A stretch of DNA of 64,000 nucleotides. It comes from a virus. A model generated the notes under the pieces. The model worked only from the letters and a program-made list of their open reading frames with translations. It did no database searches and had not been told where the DNA came from. Both the position numbers and the translations under genes were made by a program. The stretch spans positions 1-64,000 of the IMG/VR virus record IMGVR_UViG_3300008116_000067. One strand, given 5' to 3'. Shown here in pieces: positions 40,695 through 49,612 of the stretch. Every line of letters begins with the position of its first letter. The stretch's first letter is position 1.

Positions 40695-42305
40695 CTATAA
40701 ATTAACTCTTAATATTTTATATGGGTATTTTCTTTTCTTATAGAAACCTTCTCTTTCTAAATAATGTCTATAAAGAGCATTTCTAAGATCATCTTTATCA
40801 AAAATATCAACTAAGTCAAAAATATTTACTTTATCTTTGTCTGAGTGTAAACGTAAACCACGTCCAATTGATTGTATAATAATTTGTTCTGATTTAAATG
40901 AGTCTGCGAATATAACATTAAAGATTGCATTTATACTTACACCAGTAGATAAAGTACCAAATGAGGCTACTAAAACTTTAACCTTATCACCGGTTATCTC
41001 CATTTGTTTTTTAATTTCTTCTCGTTTTCTACCACTTACTTCACCATCAATATAGAAGAATTCTTTATCATCAATCTCAGCACTCAACTTATTGAATATT
41101 TTCTGTCCATTTTCAATTGTGTGAAAAAGTAGTAATGTATTATTTGAACATTTTTCAACTATCTTTTTGATGAATTCTAATCTTTTATCAGATTGATGTA
41201 TATAAGATTTTTCAAAATCAAATGCTGACTTACCATCACCTGATTTTCTAATTATCTTTAGTCTTTCATTAAAATCGATATCATTATGGTTCATAACAAC
41301 AACTCTAATATCCATTGGTGTTATAATACCTTTCTTTTTTAACTCGTCTGCACTTACTTCAGTTATCTTTGGTCCTAATACTGATTGTATTGTTAAAATT
41401 TCACAAGTATCATCATTAGGAAAGGTACCAGAAACTCCAAAACGACAATAAGCATGTCCAAATGTGTATTCAAGTATAGTTGTTATTGTTTTTGCTTTAG
41501 CTCCATGAGCCTCATCAGTTGCGATGGTATGAAATTGTTGAAAGAAATCTTTGGGCCATTTTTCTAAAGATTGATAAGTACCAATATAAACATTTGGATT
41601 TTCAGTACCGGTATATTTTCTTGGTCTATCGGACATTACTTCCTCAACTCTAACTTCACAAGGTCCCATATCATCATCTAAAATTTGACCTAATTTCTTA
41701 TCTCTATTCTCTACAAGATTATTAACTCCGTAGTTATATTCAACTATATTATCGTAGAATTGAGTAACAAGTGTAATTGAAGGTACTATTATTAAGAATT
41801 TGGCGTCTTCTTTAATTTTCTTTAATGTGTAAAACATTACTATTGATATGATTAGTGATTTACCACCGGAAGTAGCAACCTCTGCCATGCAATATCTATT
41901 TTTTAATATTTTATAGGCGGCTTCTATTTGGTGGTCGTATGGCATGAAAGGTATCCAAACTCCTTCTTTATTTCTAACTTTATGATTTTTGAAAAATTCT
42001 TTACAGAATTCGGTAACTCCTTCTAATGTAACATCTCTATTTATGGGAAAGTCTTCTTTGTTTTCAATTTGAAAAGGAACTTCAATTTCTTTACATCCTT
42101 TTAAAGCTTCTCTCCAAAGTCCAAGGTTAATTCTACCATTTTTAAAGTAAGATTTTTTCCCATCCCATACCCCCATTTTTACAGCGGGTTGAAATCTCCA
42201 ACCTTTAACATGACGAGTAAGCCATAGTTGCATTTGATGATATTCAATTCGTGTAGCATCTGATACAACTATTTCTTCAGTATTTTTATCATATCTAAAC
42301 CTCAT
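40695..42305 (-). CDS. uvsW: UvsW-like DNA/RNA helicase
   Basis: 536-residue superfamily 2 helicase of the T4 UvsW type, which unwinds D- and R-loops and branched DNA to switch from origin- to recombination-driven replication. Visible: an N-terminal DNA-binding part (HVKGWRFQPAVKMGVWDGKK), Q-like region YDHQIEAA, Walker A ATSGGKS (144-150), DEAH (264-267), GVSGTF, and motif VI QSIGRGLR. Length matches T4 UvsW. TATATA lies upstream near 42315. Confidence 0.94.
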   Translation of the reverse strand: MRFRYDKNTEEIVVSDATRIEYHQMQLWLTRHVKGWRFQPAVKMGVWDGKKSYFKNGRINLGLWREALKGCKEIEVPFQIENKEDFPINRDVTLEGVTEFCKEFFKNHKVRNKEGVWIPFMPYDHQIEAAYKILKNRYCMAEVATSGGKSLIISIVMFYTLKKIKEDAKFLIIVPSITLVTQFYDNIVEYNYGVNNLVENRDKKLGQILDDDMGPCEVRVEEVMSDRPRKYTGTENPNVYIGTYQSLEKWPKDFFQQFHTIATDEAHGAKAKTITTILEYTFGHAYCRFGVSGTFPNDDTCEILTIQSVLGPKITEVSADELKKKGIITPMDIRVVVMNHNDIDFNERLKIIRKSGDGKSAFDFEKSYIHQSDKRLEFIKKIVEKCSNNTLLLFHTIENGQKIFNKLSAEIDDKEFFYIDGEVSGRKREEIKKQMEITGDKVKVLVASFGTLSTGVSINAIFNVIFADSFKSEQIIIQSIGRGLRLHSDKDKVNIFDLVDIFDKDDLRNALYRHYLEREGFYKKRKYPYKILRVNL

Positions 42306-42423
42306 TTCATGTTATATATAAAAATGTCTAATTTGTTTATTTATAGATTTTTTGTTGAAATTTTCTGGTTTTTTATAGAGGAGAAAATTAAAATGTGATA
42401 TATAATAAAAAATAAATTTAATT

Positions 42424-42768
42424 ATGGGATTAATATCATATTTAAGAGGTCTTTTTGGATCGAAAAAAACCGAGGTTAAGGTTGAAGTTGCTGAAGTTAA
42501 AGCTGAAGTTGCTGAAGTTAAAGCTGAAGTTGTTGAGGTTAAAGAAGAAGTTAAAACTGTTGAAGAACCTAAAGTTGAAACTGCTGAACCGATTGTTGAG
42601 AGATTAGTTGAAGTGGCTGATAAAAAAGTTACTGCTAAAGAGATTAAATCTAAGGCTAAGAAATCTCCAAAAGTTGAGAAAGAAGTTAAGGCTGAGACTG
42701 AAGTTAAAACTGAGACTAAACCTAAACCAAAAAGAAAGAGACCTGCTAAAAAGAAGTCAGAACAATAA
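42424..42768 (+). CDS. Val/Glu/Lys-repeat protein with basic tail
   Basis: 114 residues. GLISYLRGLFGSKK is followed by repeats of EVAEVKA and EVVEVKE, then a Lys/Pro/Ala-rich end (KPKRKRPAKKKSEQ) like histone H1 or bacterial HU tails. It may be a coiled or disordered DNA-binding or scaffold-like protein. DNA repeats underlie the first half. A terminator follows. Confidence 0.62.
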   Translation: MGLISYLRGLFGSKKTEVKVEVAEVKAEVAEVKAEVVEVKEEVKTVEEPKVETAEPIVERLVEVADKKVTAKEIKSKAKKSPKVEKEVKAETEVKTETKPKPKRKRPAKKKSEQ

Positions 42769-42782
42769 AAATTGTTTAAAGT

Positions 42783-42814
42783 AAAAAACCACTCAATTTG
42801 AGTGGTTTTTTTTT
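42783..42814. terminator. Bidirectional terminator
   Basis: AAAAACCACTCA-ATT-TGAGTGGTTTTT between convergent genes. Confidence 0.92.
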
Positions 42815-42815
42815 A

Positions 42816-43799
42816 TTATTTTAAGTTTCCATATTTTTCAACTATGATATCAACTATTTCCTGACCAATTCTATCTTGAGCTTCATTTGTAGCCGCTCCG
42901 ATATGTGGTGTACACAAGATACCTGGGTGTGATAATAATTCTTTCATTGGTGTTGGTTCATTTTCAAAAACATCTAAAGCCGCTGCTGCGATATGACCAT
43001 TATTCAATGCTTGTAATAAATCTAATTCATTAACAACTCCACCTCTTGATGTGTTAATAATTCTTGAACCAGGTTTCATTATTTGTAATTCTCTTTTTGT
43101 GATAACAGAATCTCCATTTGGTTGTTTAGGTACGTGTAATGAAATATAATCACAGATTGGTAAAATATCATCTATATTGGTTTTTGTATTTACAAAAAAA
43201 CCAGATGTGTTAGTTACATCTTCTCCATCTGATGTAGTCCAGTTTATATTTAAATAAACAGGAACTCTTTTTTCTTCGATATCAACAGCAACCACTTTCA
43301 TACCCATACCAAGCGCGTAAGAAGCTAAAGTTTGTCCAATTCTTCCAAATCCAACAATACCTAAAGTTTTACCTCTTAATTCAACACCTGAACCGTATTC
43401 TTTTTTAAGTTTATTGAAATCACCGTTCTCAATATTTTTAGCAGATTTACCAATAAATCTTGAGATAGCAAACATATTACCGATTACTAATTCAGCAACT
43501 GATTGTGAAGAAGAAGCTGGTGTGTTAAATACAAATATACCTTTTTCTTTAGCATATTCAACATCAATATTATCTGTACCAACTCCGCCTCTACCAATAA
43601 ATTTGATGTTAGGACAATTATCGATAATATCTTTTCTTACTTTTGTTGCACTTCTTACTAAAATACCTTCGTAATTTTCTTCGTTTATTTTAGTAATTAA
43701 ATCTTCCTGATTTACTTTTTCGGTTATAACTACATAACCATTTTCTTCTAATTGTTTTTTAGCACTATCTGAAATGCCATCATTCGCTAATATTTTCAT
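42816..43799 (-). CDS. serA: D-3-phosphoglycerate dehydrogenase-like (SerA)
   Basis: 327-residue D-2-hydroxyacid dehydrogenase of the SerA group, which oxidises 3-phosphoglycerate with NAD+ in the first step of serine synthesis. Features: RSATKVRKDIID, GRGGVGTDNID, Rossmann GIVGFGRIG, an Arg in NTSRGGVV, the Glu in ENEPTP and His in CTPHIGAAT. The C-terminal ACT domain of large SerA proteins is absent, as in many Bacteroidetes enzymes. Probably an auxiliary metabolic gene taken from a host. It overlaps the methyltransferase gene upstream by 20 nt. Confidence 0.88.
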   Translation of the reverse strand: MKILANDGISDSAKKQLEENGYVVITEKVNQEDLITKINEENYEGILVRSATKVRKDIIDNCPNIKFIGRGGVGTDNIDVEYAKEKGIFVFNTPASSSQSVAELVIGNMFAISRFIGKSAKNIENGDFNKLKKEYGSGVELRGKTLGIVGFGRIGQTLASYALGMGMKVVAVDIEEKRVPVYLNINWTTSDGEDVTNTSGFFVNTKTNIDDILPICDYISLHVPKQPNGDSVITKRELQIMKPGSRIINTSRGGVVNELDLLQALNNGHIAAAALDVFENEPTPMKELLSHPGILCTPHIGAATNEAQDRIGQEIVDIIVEKYGNLK

Positions 43800-44553
43800 A
43801 TTTTAAATCTTTGTTTTTTAATCGTTTTAGTGATGTATTGTAATATTCCTCATTTAATTCAGAACCAATATATCTCCTATTAAACTTTTGACATGCTTTA
43901 GCAGTTGTTCCAATTCCTAAGAATGGATCATAAATAAGACTATTTTCAGGAAAATAGATATTCATTATTTTAACTACAAGATCTTCTGAATAAGAAGCTT
44001 TTAATTTTGATTTGATACCATCATTATTTTTAGCCTCAATTAGATTAGTATAATTCTTATAGAATTTCTGACCAGTTTTTTCATTAATCTTACTTATCTT
44101 TTTATTTGTTTTGAAATTGTGTAAATGTTCTTTTTTAACAATTACATAAATTTGCTCACAAATTCTTGATAATTTAGTTGGTGATGTTTGAAAAGGAAGA
44201 GCTGTTGACTTTTTCCAAGTTATCATATCAGCTAAAGTTAAATCTGTTTCTTGGTGTATTTTAGTCATTAATAGGGTTGGTAGAATAGGATTTTCATTGT
44301 GATAAGATAGGTTATAACAAATAACTCCAGTATCTTCTAAAATTCTTGAGAATTCCTTAAACTCTTTTATTCTAACATTTAGATATTCTTCTTCTGATAG
44401 ACCATCTATGTCGGAATAACCATTGTCATAATAAACATCCTTTCTTTTTGATGTGATATTGTATGGTGGACTTGTTATAATACCACCAATAGATTTATCA
44501 CTAATTCTAGACATTGTTAAAATGTTATCTTCATTAAAGATTTTGTTTTCCAT
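43780..44553 (-). CDS. DNA methyltransferase (N6-adenine or N4-cytosine)
   Basis: 257-residue beta-class amino-methyltransferase: motif IV TSPPYN (27-32) near the N-terminus and motif I DPFLGIGTT (about 213-221) near the C-terminus, then YIGSELNEEYY. The target-recognition part lies between. No restriction partner is nearby, so it probably modifies phage DNA against host restriction or marks it for regulation. It overlaps both neighbours. Confidence 0.92.
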   Translation of the reverse strand: MENKIFNEDNILTMSRISDKSIGGIITSPPYNITSKRKDVYYDNGYSDIDGLSEEEYLNVRIKEFKEFSRILEDTGVICYNLSYHNENPILPTLLMTKIHQETDLTLADMITWKKSTALPFQTSPTKLSRICEQIYVIVKKEHLHNFKTNKKISKINEKTGQKFYKNYTNLIEAKNNDGIKSKLKASYSEDLVVKIMNIYFPENSLIYDPFLGIGTTAKACQKFNRRYIGSELNEEYYNTSLKRLKNKDLKYENISE

Positions 44554-44998
44554 CTAATATTTGATTTATTTTTTTATCTCTATTTTCTATTTTCTTCAGC
44601 CCTTCATCTTCTATTGTAGAAAATCTAAGGTGATATACACCGTCAATCTTATTAATAAGATAAAAAACTACAAACTTATCATTTAGAGACTGATTATTTA
44701 TTAAATCTACAAAACCATCTAAAGTATCATTTTTCATGGTTACTGTTGAATAATTCAATGCTATCCACTTAGTATTTCCTATATCATCAGACTTTTCCTT
44801 AACATGATATACAAATGATGGTGAGTCTGTTATATACCATATTCTATGAAAAACTTTTTCAAAAAAGTCTCTTAAATCGTCATTATTTATAACACCTGAA
44901 AAAGGAAAGGAAGTATTATAATAACTTAATTTATCAACATTACTTTTAATCAATTCCTCTACTCTTTCATCTTTAGATAAATTTCTAATATCTTTCAC
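44534..44998 (-). CDS. Hypothetical protein with RDKKINQIL tail
   Basis: 154 residues, no known domain, with IENRDKKINQILDG near the C-terminus, another RDxKLxxLL-type tail. It overlaps the methyltransferase start by 20 nt and follows clpP closely, so it lies in the same operon. Function unknown. Confidence 0.62.
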   Translation of the reverse strand: MKDIRNLSKDERVEELIKSNVDKLSYYNTSFPFSGVINNDDLRDFFEKVFHRIWYITDSPSFVYHVKEKSDDIGNTKWIALNYSTVTMKNDTLDGFVDLINNQSLNDKFVVFYLINKIDGVYHLRFSTIEDEGLKKIENRDKKINQILDGKQNL

Positions 44999-45000
44999 GA

Positions 45001-45684
45001 TTATTTTCTATTTTTTACGATTTCATCAATCATACCATACTTCTTAGCATCTTCCGCTGTCATCCAATAGTCTCTTTCACTGTCTTTATAAACTCTATCA
45101 TAAACTTGTCCAGTTCTTTCTGAGATTATTTCATAAAGTTCTTTTTTAAGTGAGTTGATTTCTTTAGCTTCGATTTCCATATCAGTTGCTTGGGCATATC
45201 CGGTATAACCAAGTGGTTGATGAATCATTGTTCTACTTCTTCTAAGAGCTTTTCTTTTACCATTTGTACCAGAACATAAAATAACAGCTGCCATCGAAGC
45301 TGCTAAACCAGTGTTTACAGTCACAATATCAGGCTTTATGAAGTCCATAACATCTAATAGACCTAATCCAGAGTAAACCGAACCACCACCAGAGTCAATA
45401 TAAATCTTAATATCTTCATCTGATTCGGATTCTAAATAAAGAAGTTGAGCTTTGATTAGATTACATGTATAATCGTCTATATCAGTTGAGAGAAAAATTA
45501 TTCTATCGTCTAATAACTTAGAAAAAACATCAACTGAAATTCCATTATTTTCTAATAAGTAAGAAGTATTGTTATTTTGTATTTTAGTTACTTTTTTAAA
45601 GTAATCATCGAATACTGATGTAGATACTGGAATTCTACTGTTGTCTCTCATATGAGATTTCAACATTTTTTCAATTCTATTCAT
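45001..45684 (-). CDS. clpP: ClpP-like serine protease
   Basis: 227 residues with an N-terminal extension of about 40 and a ClpP core: IYIDSGGGSVYSGL (94-107), catalytic Ser S130 in LAASMAAV, and catalytic His H155 in MIHQPL, followed by the ERDYWMTAEDAKKYGMID end. It would form a proteolytic barrel fed by a host Clp ATPase, or act alone as a head protease as in some phages. No ClpX/A is seen here. Confidence 0.92.
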   Translation of the reverse strand: MNRIEKMLKSHMRDNSRIPVSTSVFDDYFKKVTKIQNNNTSYLLENNGISVDVFSKLLDDRIIFLSTDIDDYTCNLIKAQLLYLESESDEDIKIYIDSGGGSVYSGLGLLDVMDFIKPDIVTVNTGLAASMAAVILCSGTNGKRKALRRSRTMIHQPLGYTGYAQATDMEIEAKEINSLKKELYEIISERTGQVYDRVYKDSERDYWMTAEDAKKYGMIDEIVKNRK

Positions 45685-45789
45685 TAGTATATTTTTATTT
45701 TTTTATCAATTAGTAACTTAAAAGTTTAATATATAAAGTACCAAAAATGACTTGGTAAAAATAATATATACAAAAAAATAAATAATAAT

Positions 45790-46128
45790 ATGGTAACTAA
45801 AGTAGAAGTTAACGGATACGAAATCGTAATCGAAGAAAAAGATGGTGTTATCTCTGTTTCAGCTTTAAAAGATGAAGAAGTTGTTGAGGAATTTGAATTA
45901 GAAACTGAAGAAGGTCAAGGTTTTGATGATGAAGATTCTGAAGAAGGTGATGACGTTCAAGGTTTTGACGAATTTGGTCAAGATGAAGAAGAGGACTTTG
46001 ACTCTGAAGAAGATGAAGATGAAGATTTTGGACAAGATGAAGATTTTGATTCCGAAGAAGATGAAGATGAAGAAGAAGGTGAAAGTAAATTAGAATCTTT
46101 CCAATCTTTTATCAACAAAAGAAAATAA
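45790..46128 (+). CDS. Highly acidic protein
   Basis: 112 residues; about residues 30-100 are dominated by Glu and Asp with repeats of DFDSEEDED. The C-terminus LESFQSFINKRK resembles the packaged-protein motif in reverse position. Acidic head-core proteins (T4 gp67-like) and DNA mimics are both possible. It directly precedes and nearly touches the HAD-like gene. Confidence 0.65.
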   Translation: MVTKVEVNGYEIVIEEKDGVISVSALKDEEVVEEFELETEEGQGFDDEDSEEGDDVQGFDEFGQDEEEDFDSEEDEDEDFGQDEDFDSEEDEDEEEGESKLESFQSFINKRK

Positions 46129-46134
46129 TTTAAA

Positions 46135-47241
46135 ATGATTAATAAATTTAATAAATTCAACGAAGGATTTGCTGGTGAAGTTAATCAAGGAGATGATACA
46201 TATAAATTGTATGAACTTCTTTATTATGCTTTTGACTGGGATGACAACATACTGAATATGCCAACCGAAATCGTTTTATTAGATACTGGTGGTAATGAAG
46301 TGGGTATGTCAACTGCTGATTTTGCTGAGTATCGTTCCGAAATTGGTAAGGGGGAGTTTGATTATAACGGACACAGTATTGTTTCATTTGCTGAAAATCC
46401 TTTCAGAAATTTTAGAGATGAAGTTGACCCTGAAATATTTGTAAAAGATGTTAAAAAAGCTTTAGATCAAAATCTAAAGGCTAAATCTTGGGAAGATTTT
46501 ATTGAGTGTTTAACAACTGGATCTCTTTTCGCAATTATAACTGCTCGTGGTCATGAGCCAGAGCCTATGAGAGAAGGAGTTGAGTTGATCATTAGTCAAT
46601 TATCATCAGATGAAAGAAGAAAAATGATTGAGCATTTAAAAATGTATAAATATCATTATGATCAAGATGTTAATGTTGATGAAAATAAACTAATTAGTGA
46701 TTACTTAGATGTTTGTGAGTTTATCGGCGTTTCTGCTCCTTCAAGGGGTGGTAGTCCTGAAAATCCAGAGAAAGCTAAGGAAGATGCTTTTATGGCTTTT
46801 GTTGATAAATGTAACAAGTTTGCCAAAGATTTAGAAACAAGATTCAATGAATCGGGTGCTGATAAATGGAAAGTTATTGCTAAAATTGGGTTTTCTGATG
46901 ATGACTCTAAAAATGTTAAACACATAAATGATGTAGTAAAAGATTTACATCACGAGGTTTACTCAAATGTTAAAGAGTTTGTTGTTAAAGACACAGGTAA
47001 GCAAGAAATTGAAAAGAATGTTTATACTAAAGAATCGAGAATTAAAAACTTTAAAGATTTTGGTCTTGTTTATGAAGCAAGTGCTGGTGTTATCAGTTCT
47101 CTTCCAAACGCGGCTATGTCTGGTGGTATGAATAGTCAAGATCCTTATGTCACTCGTGGTATACAACAAGGTAACTTTTTAGCTAAATTATCTAAAGAAA
47201 TCTTCGGTAAACACGAAAGTAAAAGAAGAAAAAAGAAATAA
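46135..47241 (+). CDS. HAD-like protein with packaged-type N-terminus
   Basis: 368 residues. MINKFNKFNEGFAGE fits the packaged-protein signal. HAD-superfamily motifs follow: FDWDDNIL (33-40), ITARGH (near 138) and GFSDDD (near 253), suggesting a phosphatase or nucleotidase. The C-terminal about 70 residues (RIKNFKDFGLVYEASAG onward, ending in a basic KRRKKK) contain a second F..F..E-type motif and may be a separate head-targeting piece. Confidence 0.75.
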   Translation: MINKFNKFNEGFAGEVNQGDDTYKLYELLYYAFDWDDNILNMPTEIVLLDTGGNEVGMSTADFAEYRSEIGKGEFDYNGHSIVSFAENPFRNFRDEVDPEIFVKDVKKALDQNLKAKSWEDFIECLTTGSLFAIITARGHEPEPMREGVELIISQLSSDERRKMIEHLKMYKYHYDQDVNVDENKLISDYLDVCEFIGVSAPSRGGSPENPEKAKEDAFMAFVDKCNKFAKDLETRFNESGADKWKVIAKIGFSDDDSKNVKHINDVVKDLHHEVYSNVKEFVVKDTGKQEIEKNVYTKESRIKNFKDFGLVYEASAGVISSLPNAAMSGGMNSQDPYVTRGIQQGNFLAKLSKEIFGKHESKRRKKK

Positions 47242-47244
47242 TAG

Positions 47245-47271
47245 AAACCCACTTTTTTAAGTGGGTTTTTT
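47245..47271 (+). terminator. Terminator fused to a late promoter
   Basis: AAACCCACTT-TTTT-AAGTGGGTTT; its T run continues straight into TTTAATATATA of the next gene. Confidence 0.85.
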
Positions 47272-47279
47272 AATATATA
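47269..47279 (+). promoter_or_regulatory. Late-type promoter TTTAATATATA
   Basis: TATATA 4 nt before the ATG at 47284, overlapping the end of the preceding terminator. Confidence 0.62.
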
Positions 47280-47283
47280 AATC

Positions 47284-48396
47284 ATGAAACTTTTTAGATA
47301 TGATAACTTCATAAATGAGAATGAAGTATTTAATGATAAGATGAGAGTATTTTACTCTGGTAGATTTAGAGAACTACTAACAAAGATATCAAAGGGTAGT
47401 AAAGAAACTCCAAGAATAGTAGCAGAACATTTATTAGAGTGTGAGGATTCAGGTGAAACTTTAGATGTTTACACCTTAATTGACGTTACCGAAAAGAATG
47501 ATAGAATATCATTTGTTCAAGTTAATAGAATTGCTAGAGATACTAACTTAAAAGATTTGAGATCATTTAAGGTTGGTTCTGATTATAAATTTTGGTCTCA
47601 AGGAAGAGTTCCTGAATATAGTGTCGGTAGATGGGTTAGACACTTATTTTTAGATGTTAAGAAGTGGGCTATTACTGATAGTCAGTTGGAAGAGTTTGTA
47701 AACTCATATAAAGCTACTTTTGATAGTAAAGATGAATCTGACTTTAAGTTAGTTAGTGGTGAAGAAATCAGAAAATGGTATTTAGAAGATAATTATTTAG
47801 AAGTTAAAGGTCAATTAGGTAACTCTTGTATGAGATATGAGAGATGTCAAAAATACTTAGATATTTATGTCCAAAATCCTGAAGTTTGTAGTCTATTAGT
47901 CTTATTCGATGGTGATAAAGTTAAAGGAAGAGCTTTAGTTTGGGAATTATCAGATGGTTCAAAATATATGGATAGAATTTATACTATAACTGATTCTGAT
48001 AAAGTTTTATTTAGAGAGTGGGCTGAGAAGAATAATATGAGAACATATGATAATACTGATGAGGTTGGTAGAGTTCATTTAAAAGTTACAAATTTTGGAA
48101 TGTATCCATATATGGACACTTTTGAGTTTTATGATCACCAAAATGGTATTTTATCCGATACGGATTTAAGAAGTAGTAAAAGTGATGATATTTTTCAATT
48201 AAAATCAACTGATGGTCATTACACCAGCAATGAAGGTAGAGTTTGGTCAGAATATGAAAGTGATTGGTTTGATGAAGATGATCTTGTTTGGTGTGAAGAT
48301 GTTAATTCATATGTTTATTATGAAAATGCTTATTGGTTAGATTATCAACAAAGATATGTAAGTCATAACACAAGTGTTGTTTACTCTGTTTCTTGA
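47284..48396 (+). CDS. Packaged-type protein, paralogue of the gene at 8834
   Basis: 370 residues, MKLFRYDNFINENEVF at the start. It shares with the 614-residue protein the LGNSCMRYERCQKYLDIYV core, GRALVWEL, and the last part with V-W-S-E/D-Y and DLVW/DAV-type repeats, but has far fewer repeats. The two lie 37 kb apart on opposite strands. Function unknown. The invariant GNSCMRY and LDIYV suggest an enzyme-like core of about 250 residues. Confidence 0.75.
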   Translation: MKLFRYDNFINENEVFNDKMRVFYSGRFRELLTKISKGSKETPRIVAEHLLECEDSGETLDVYTLIDVTEKNDRISFVQVNRIARDTNLKDLRSFKVGSDYKFWSQGRVPEYSVGRWVRHLFLDVKKWAITDSQLEEFVNSYKATFDSKDESDFKLVSGEEIRKWYLEDNYLEVKGQLGNSCMRYERCQKYLDIYVQNPEVCSLLVLFDGDKVKGRALVWELSDGSKYMDRIYTITDSDKVLFREWAEKNNMRTYDNTDEVGRVHLKVTNFGMYPYMDTFEFYDHQNGILSDTDLRSSKSDDIFQLKSTDGHYTSNEGRVWSEYESDWFDEDDLVWCEDVNSYVYYENAYWLDYQQRYVSHNTSVVYSVS

Positions 48397-48935
48397 ATGA
48401 TGATATCGATGGTGTTAAGTTTAAAGATTATTTAAAAGAAAAAATTGAAACAGAGTTAGGTGATGTAACAAAAGATTATGTATCATCTACTTTTATAGAA
48501 TATTTTAATTCACATAAAGAAGATTCTAAGAATGAATTTTTCATGAAACTAAATTCTATTTTATGTGGTATGTATTCTGATTTTCAAATGAGAAGAATAA
48601 TTGATAGCATTTTAATAGTTGATAATACCGCGATTGATAAAAAAAGAATTTTCTGGTATTTCATTCCTGGTGTTGTTGGAGTTGTATCTAATTTAGATAA
48701 TGATTGGAATAATGATTCTTATAGAGAAAAGTTTGATTGGATTTTATCAAGTATGGATATTGAGAATATTAAAAAAATGGGTATTAAAGAAAACGCTTAT
48801 TTAAATAGAACTTTTTCATTCGGTCTACATAAACTTGAAATGATAATGGCTAAGAATGGTTTATTCAACTTATTACCTGATAACATCTATAAGATGTACT
48901 TATGTTTGGACTTAAAAAAGAACTACAAAATTTAG
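48393..48935 (+). CDS. Hypothetical protein (180 aa)
   Basis: Helical, soluble protein with no recognised domain. Starts 4 nt inside the upstream gene (ATGA overlap) and ends 34 nt inside the next membrane protein gene, so it is translated as part of a run. Confidence 0.6.
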   Translation: MNDDIDGVKFKDYLKEKIETELGDVTKDYVSSTFIEYFNSHKEDSKNEFFMKLNSILCGMYSDFQMRRIIDSILIVDNTAIDKKRIFWYFIPGVVGVVSNLDNDWNNDSYREKFDWILSSMDIENIKKMGIKENAYLNRTFSFGLHKLEMIMAKNGLFNLLPDNIYKMYLCLDLKKNYKI

Positions 48936-49171
48936 TAGAAGATTTACCTGAGATAAAAGAAGATAAAGCAAACCATTTTATTTATGGTTTGCTTATTTAT
49001 TTTATAATAACTTTGTTCTTCGGAGATTTAATCGGAATGATTATTTGCTTTCTTTCGGCAATTCTAAAGGAAGTATATGACCATTACAGCCCAAATCACC
49101 GTTTCGATTGGTGGGATTTCATTTGGACTGTAATGGGTGGTTTAGTTGGATTATTAATCCATTTATCTTAG
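48902..49171 (+). CDS. Small membrane protein with His/Asp pattern (YfiM-like)
   Basis: 89 residues with two hydrophobic segments. DKANHFIYGLLIYFI, AILKEVYDHYSPNH and DWWDFIWTVMGG follow the D.xH...G / KE..D / D..D pattern of YfiM/VanZ-like membrane proteins often found in phage lysis regions. Function not established. Confidence 0.65.
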   Translation: MFGLKKELQNLVEDLPEIKEDKANHFIYGLLIYFIITLFFGDLIGMIICFLSAILKEVYDHYSPNHRFDWWDFIWTVMGGLVGLLIHLS

Positions 49172-49518
49172 GACTTAGATAAGTATCTATCTACAAGGTG
49201 AATTAACAAACCTAAGATGAATGAGAAACCTAAACCAGATAATACTAATACTGGACTATCTTTAATAGCTCCTAATACACAAGCTGTTAAGAATGGTATA
49301 AAAATAACAAATCCAATAATAACAGCTGTCAATTTAGTATGAACTCTTTCGTTCCAAACTAAACGAGAAATTGCGTCTTGCATATCTTTACCATAAGCTG
49401 GTACAGTATGTCTTGTTCCATCTACTTCTTCAATCTCAACATTATATCTAAAGTAACCTGGGTTATCTTTTGATTCTCTCACCAACTCAGCTGAAATAGC
49501 TTTTCTTCTTGCTTTCAT
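49168..49518 (-). CDS. Small membrane protein (116 aa)
   Basis: N-terminal polar domain (KARRKAISAELVRESKDNPG start; YNVEIEEVDGTRHTVPAYGK) and two membrane segments at about 63-82 and 88-106. No family recognised. Preceded by TTTG-N19-TAATTTTG, a Bacteroidetes-type promoter, so it is likely expressed early. Confidence 0.65.
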   Translation of the reverse strand: MKARRKAISAELVRESKDNPGYFRYNVEIEEVDGTRHTVPAYGKDMQDAISRLVWNERVHTKLTAVIIGFVIFIPFLTACVLGAIKDSPVLVLSGLGFSFILGLLIHLVDRYLSKS

Positions 49519-49558
49519 AATTTATATTTAATTTTAGTTATATATCTAATTTGAGATA

Positions 49559-49589
49559 CAAAATTAGTAATAATTTTTAGTTATACAAA
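49559..49589 (-). promoter_or_regulatory. Bacteroidetes-type promoter
   Basis: TTTG-N19-TAATTTTG on the minus strand, upstream of the 116-residue membrane protein. Confidence 0.68.
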
Positions 49590-49612
49590 CAATATTGATA
49601 ATTTTTTATATC

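Noticed and set aside
42424-42768. Tandem DNA repeats as a replication origin
   Set aside because: The repeats are in frame and encode EVAEVKA units of a protein; no AT-rich unwinding site or binding boxes were seen.
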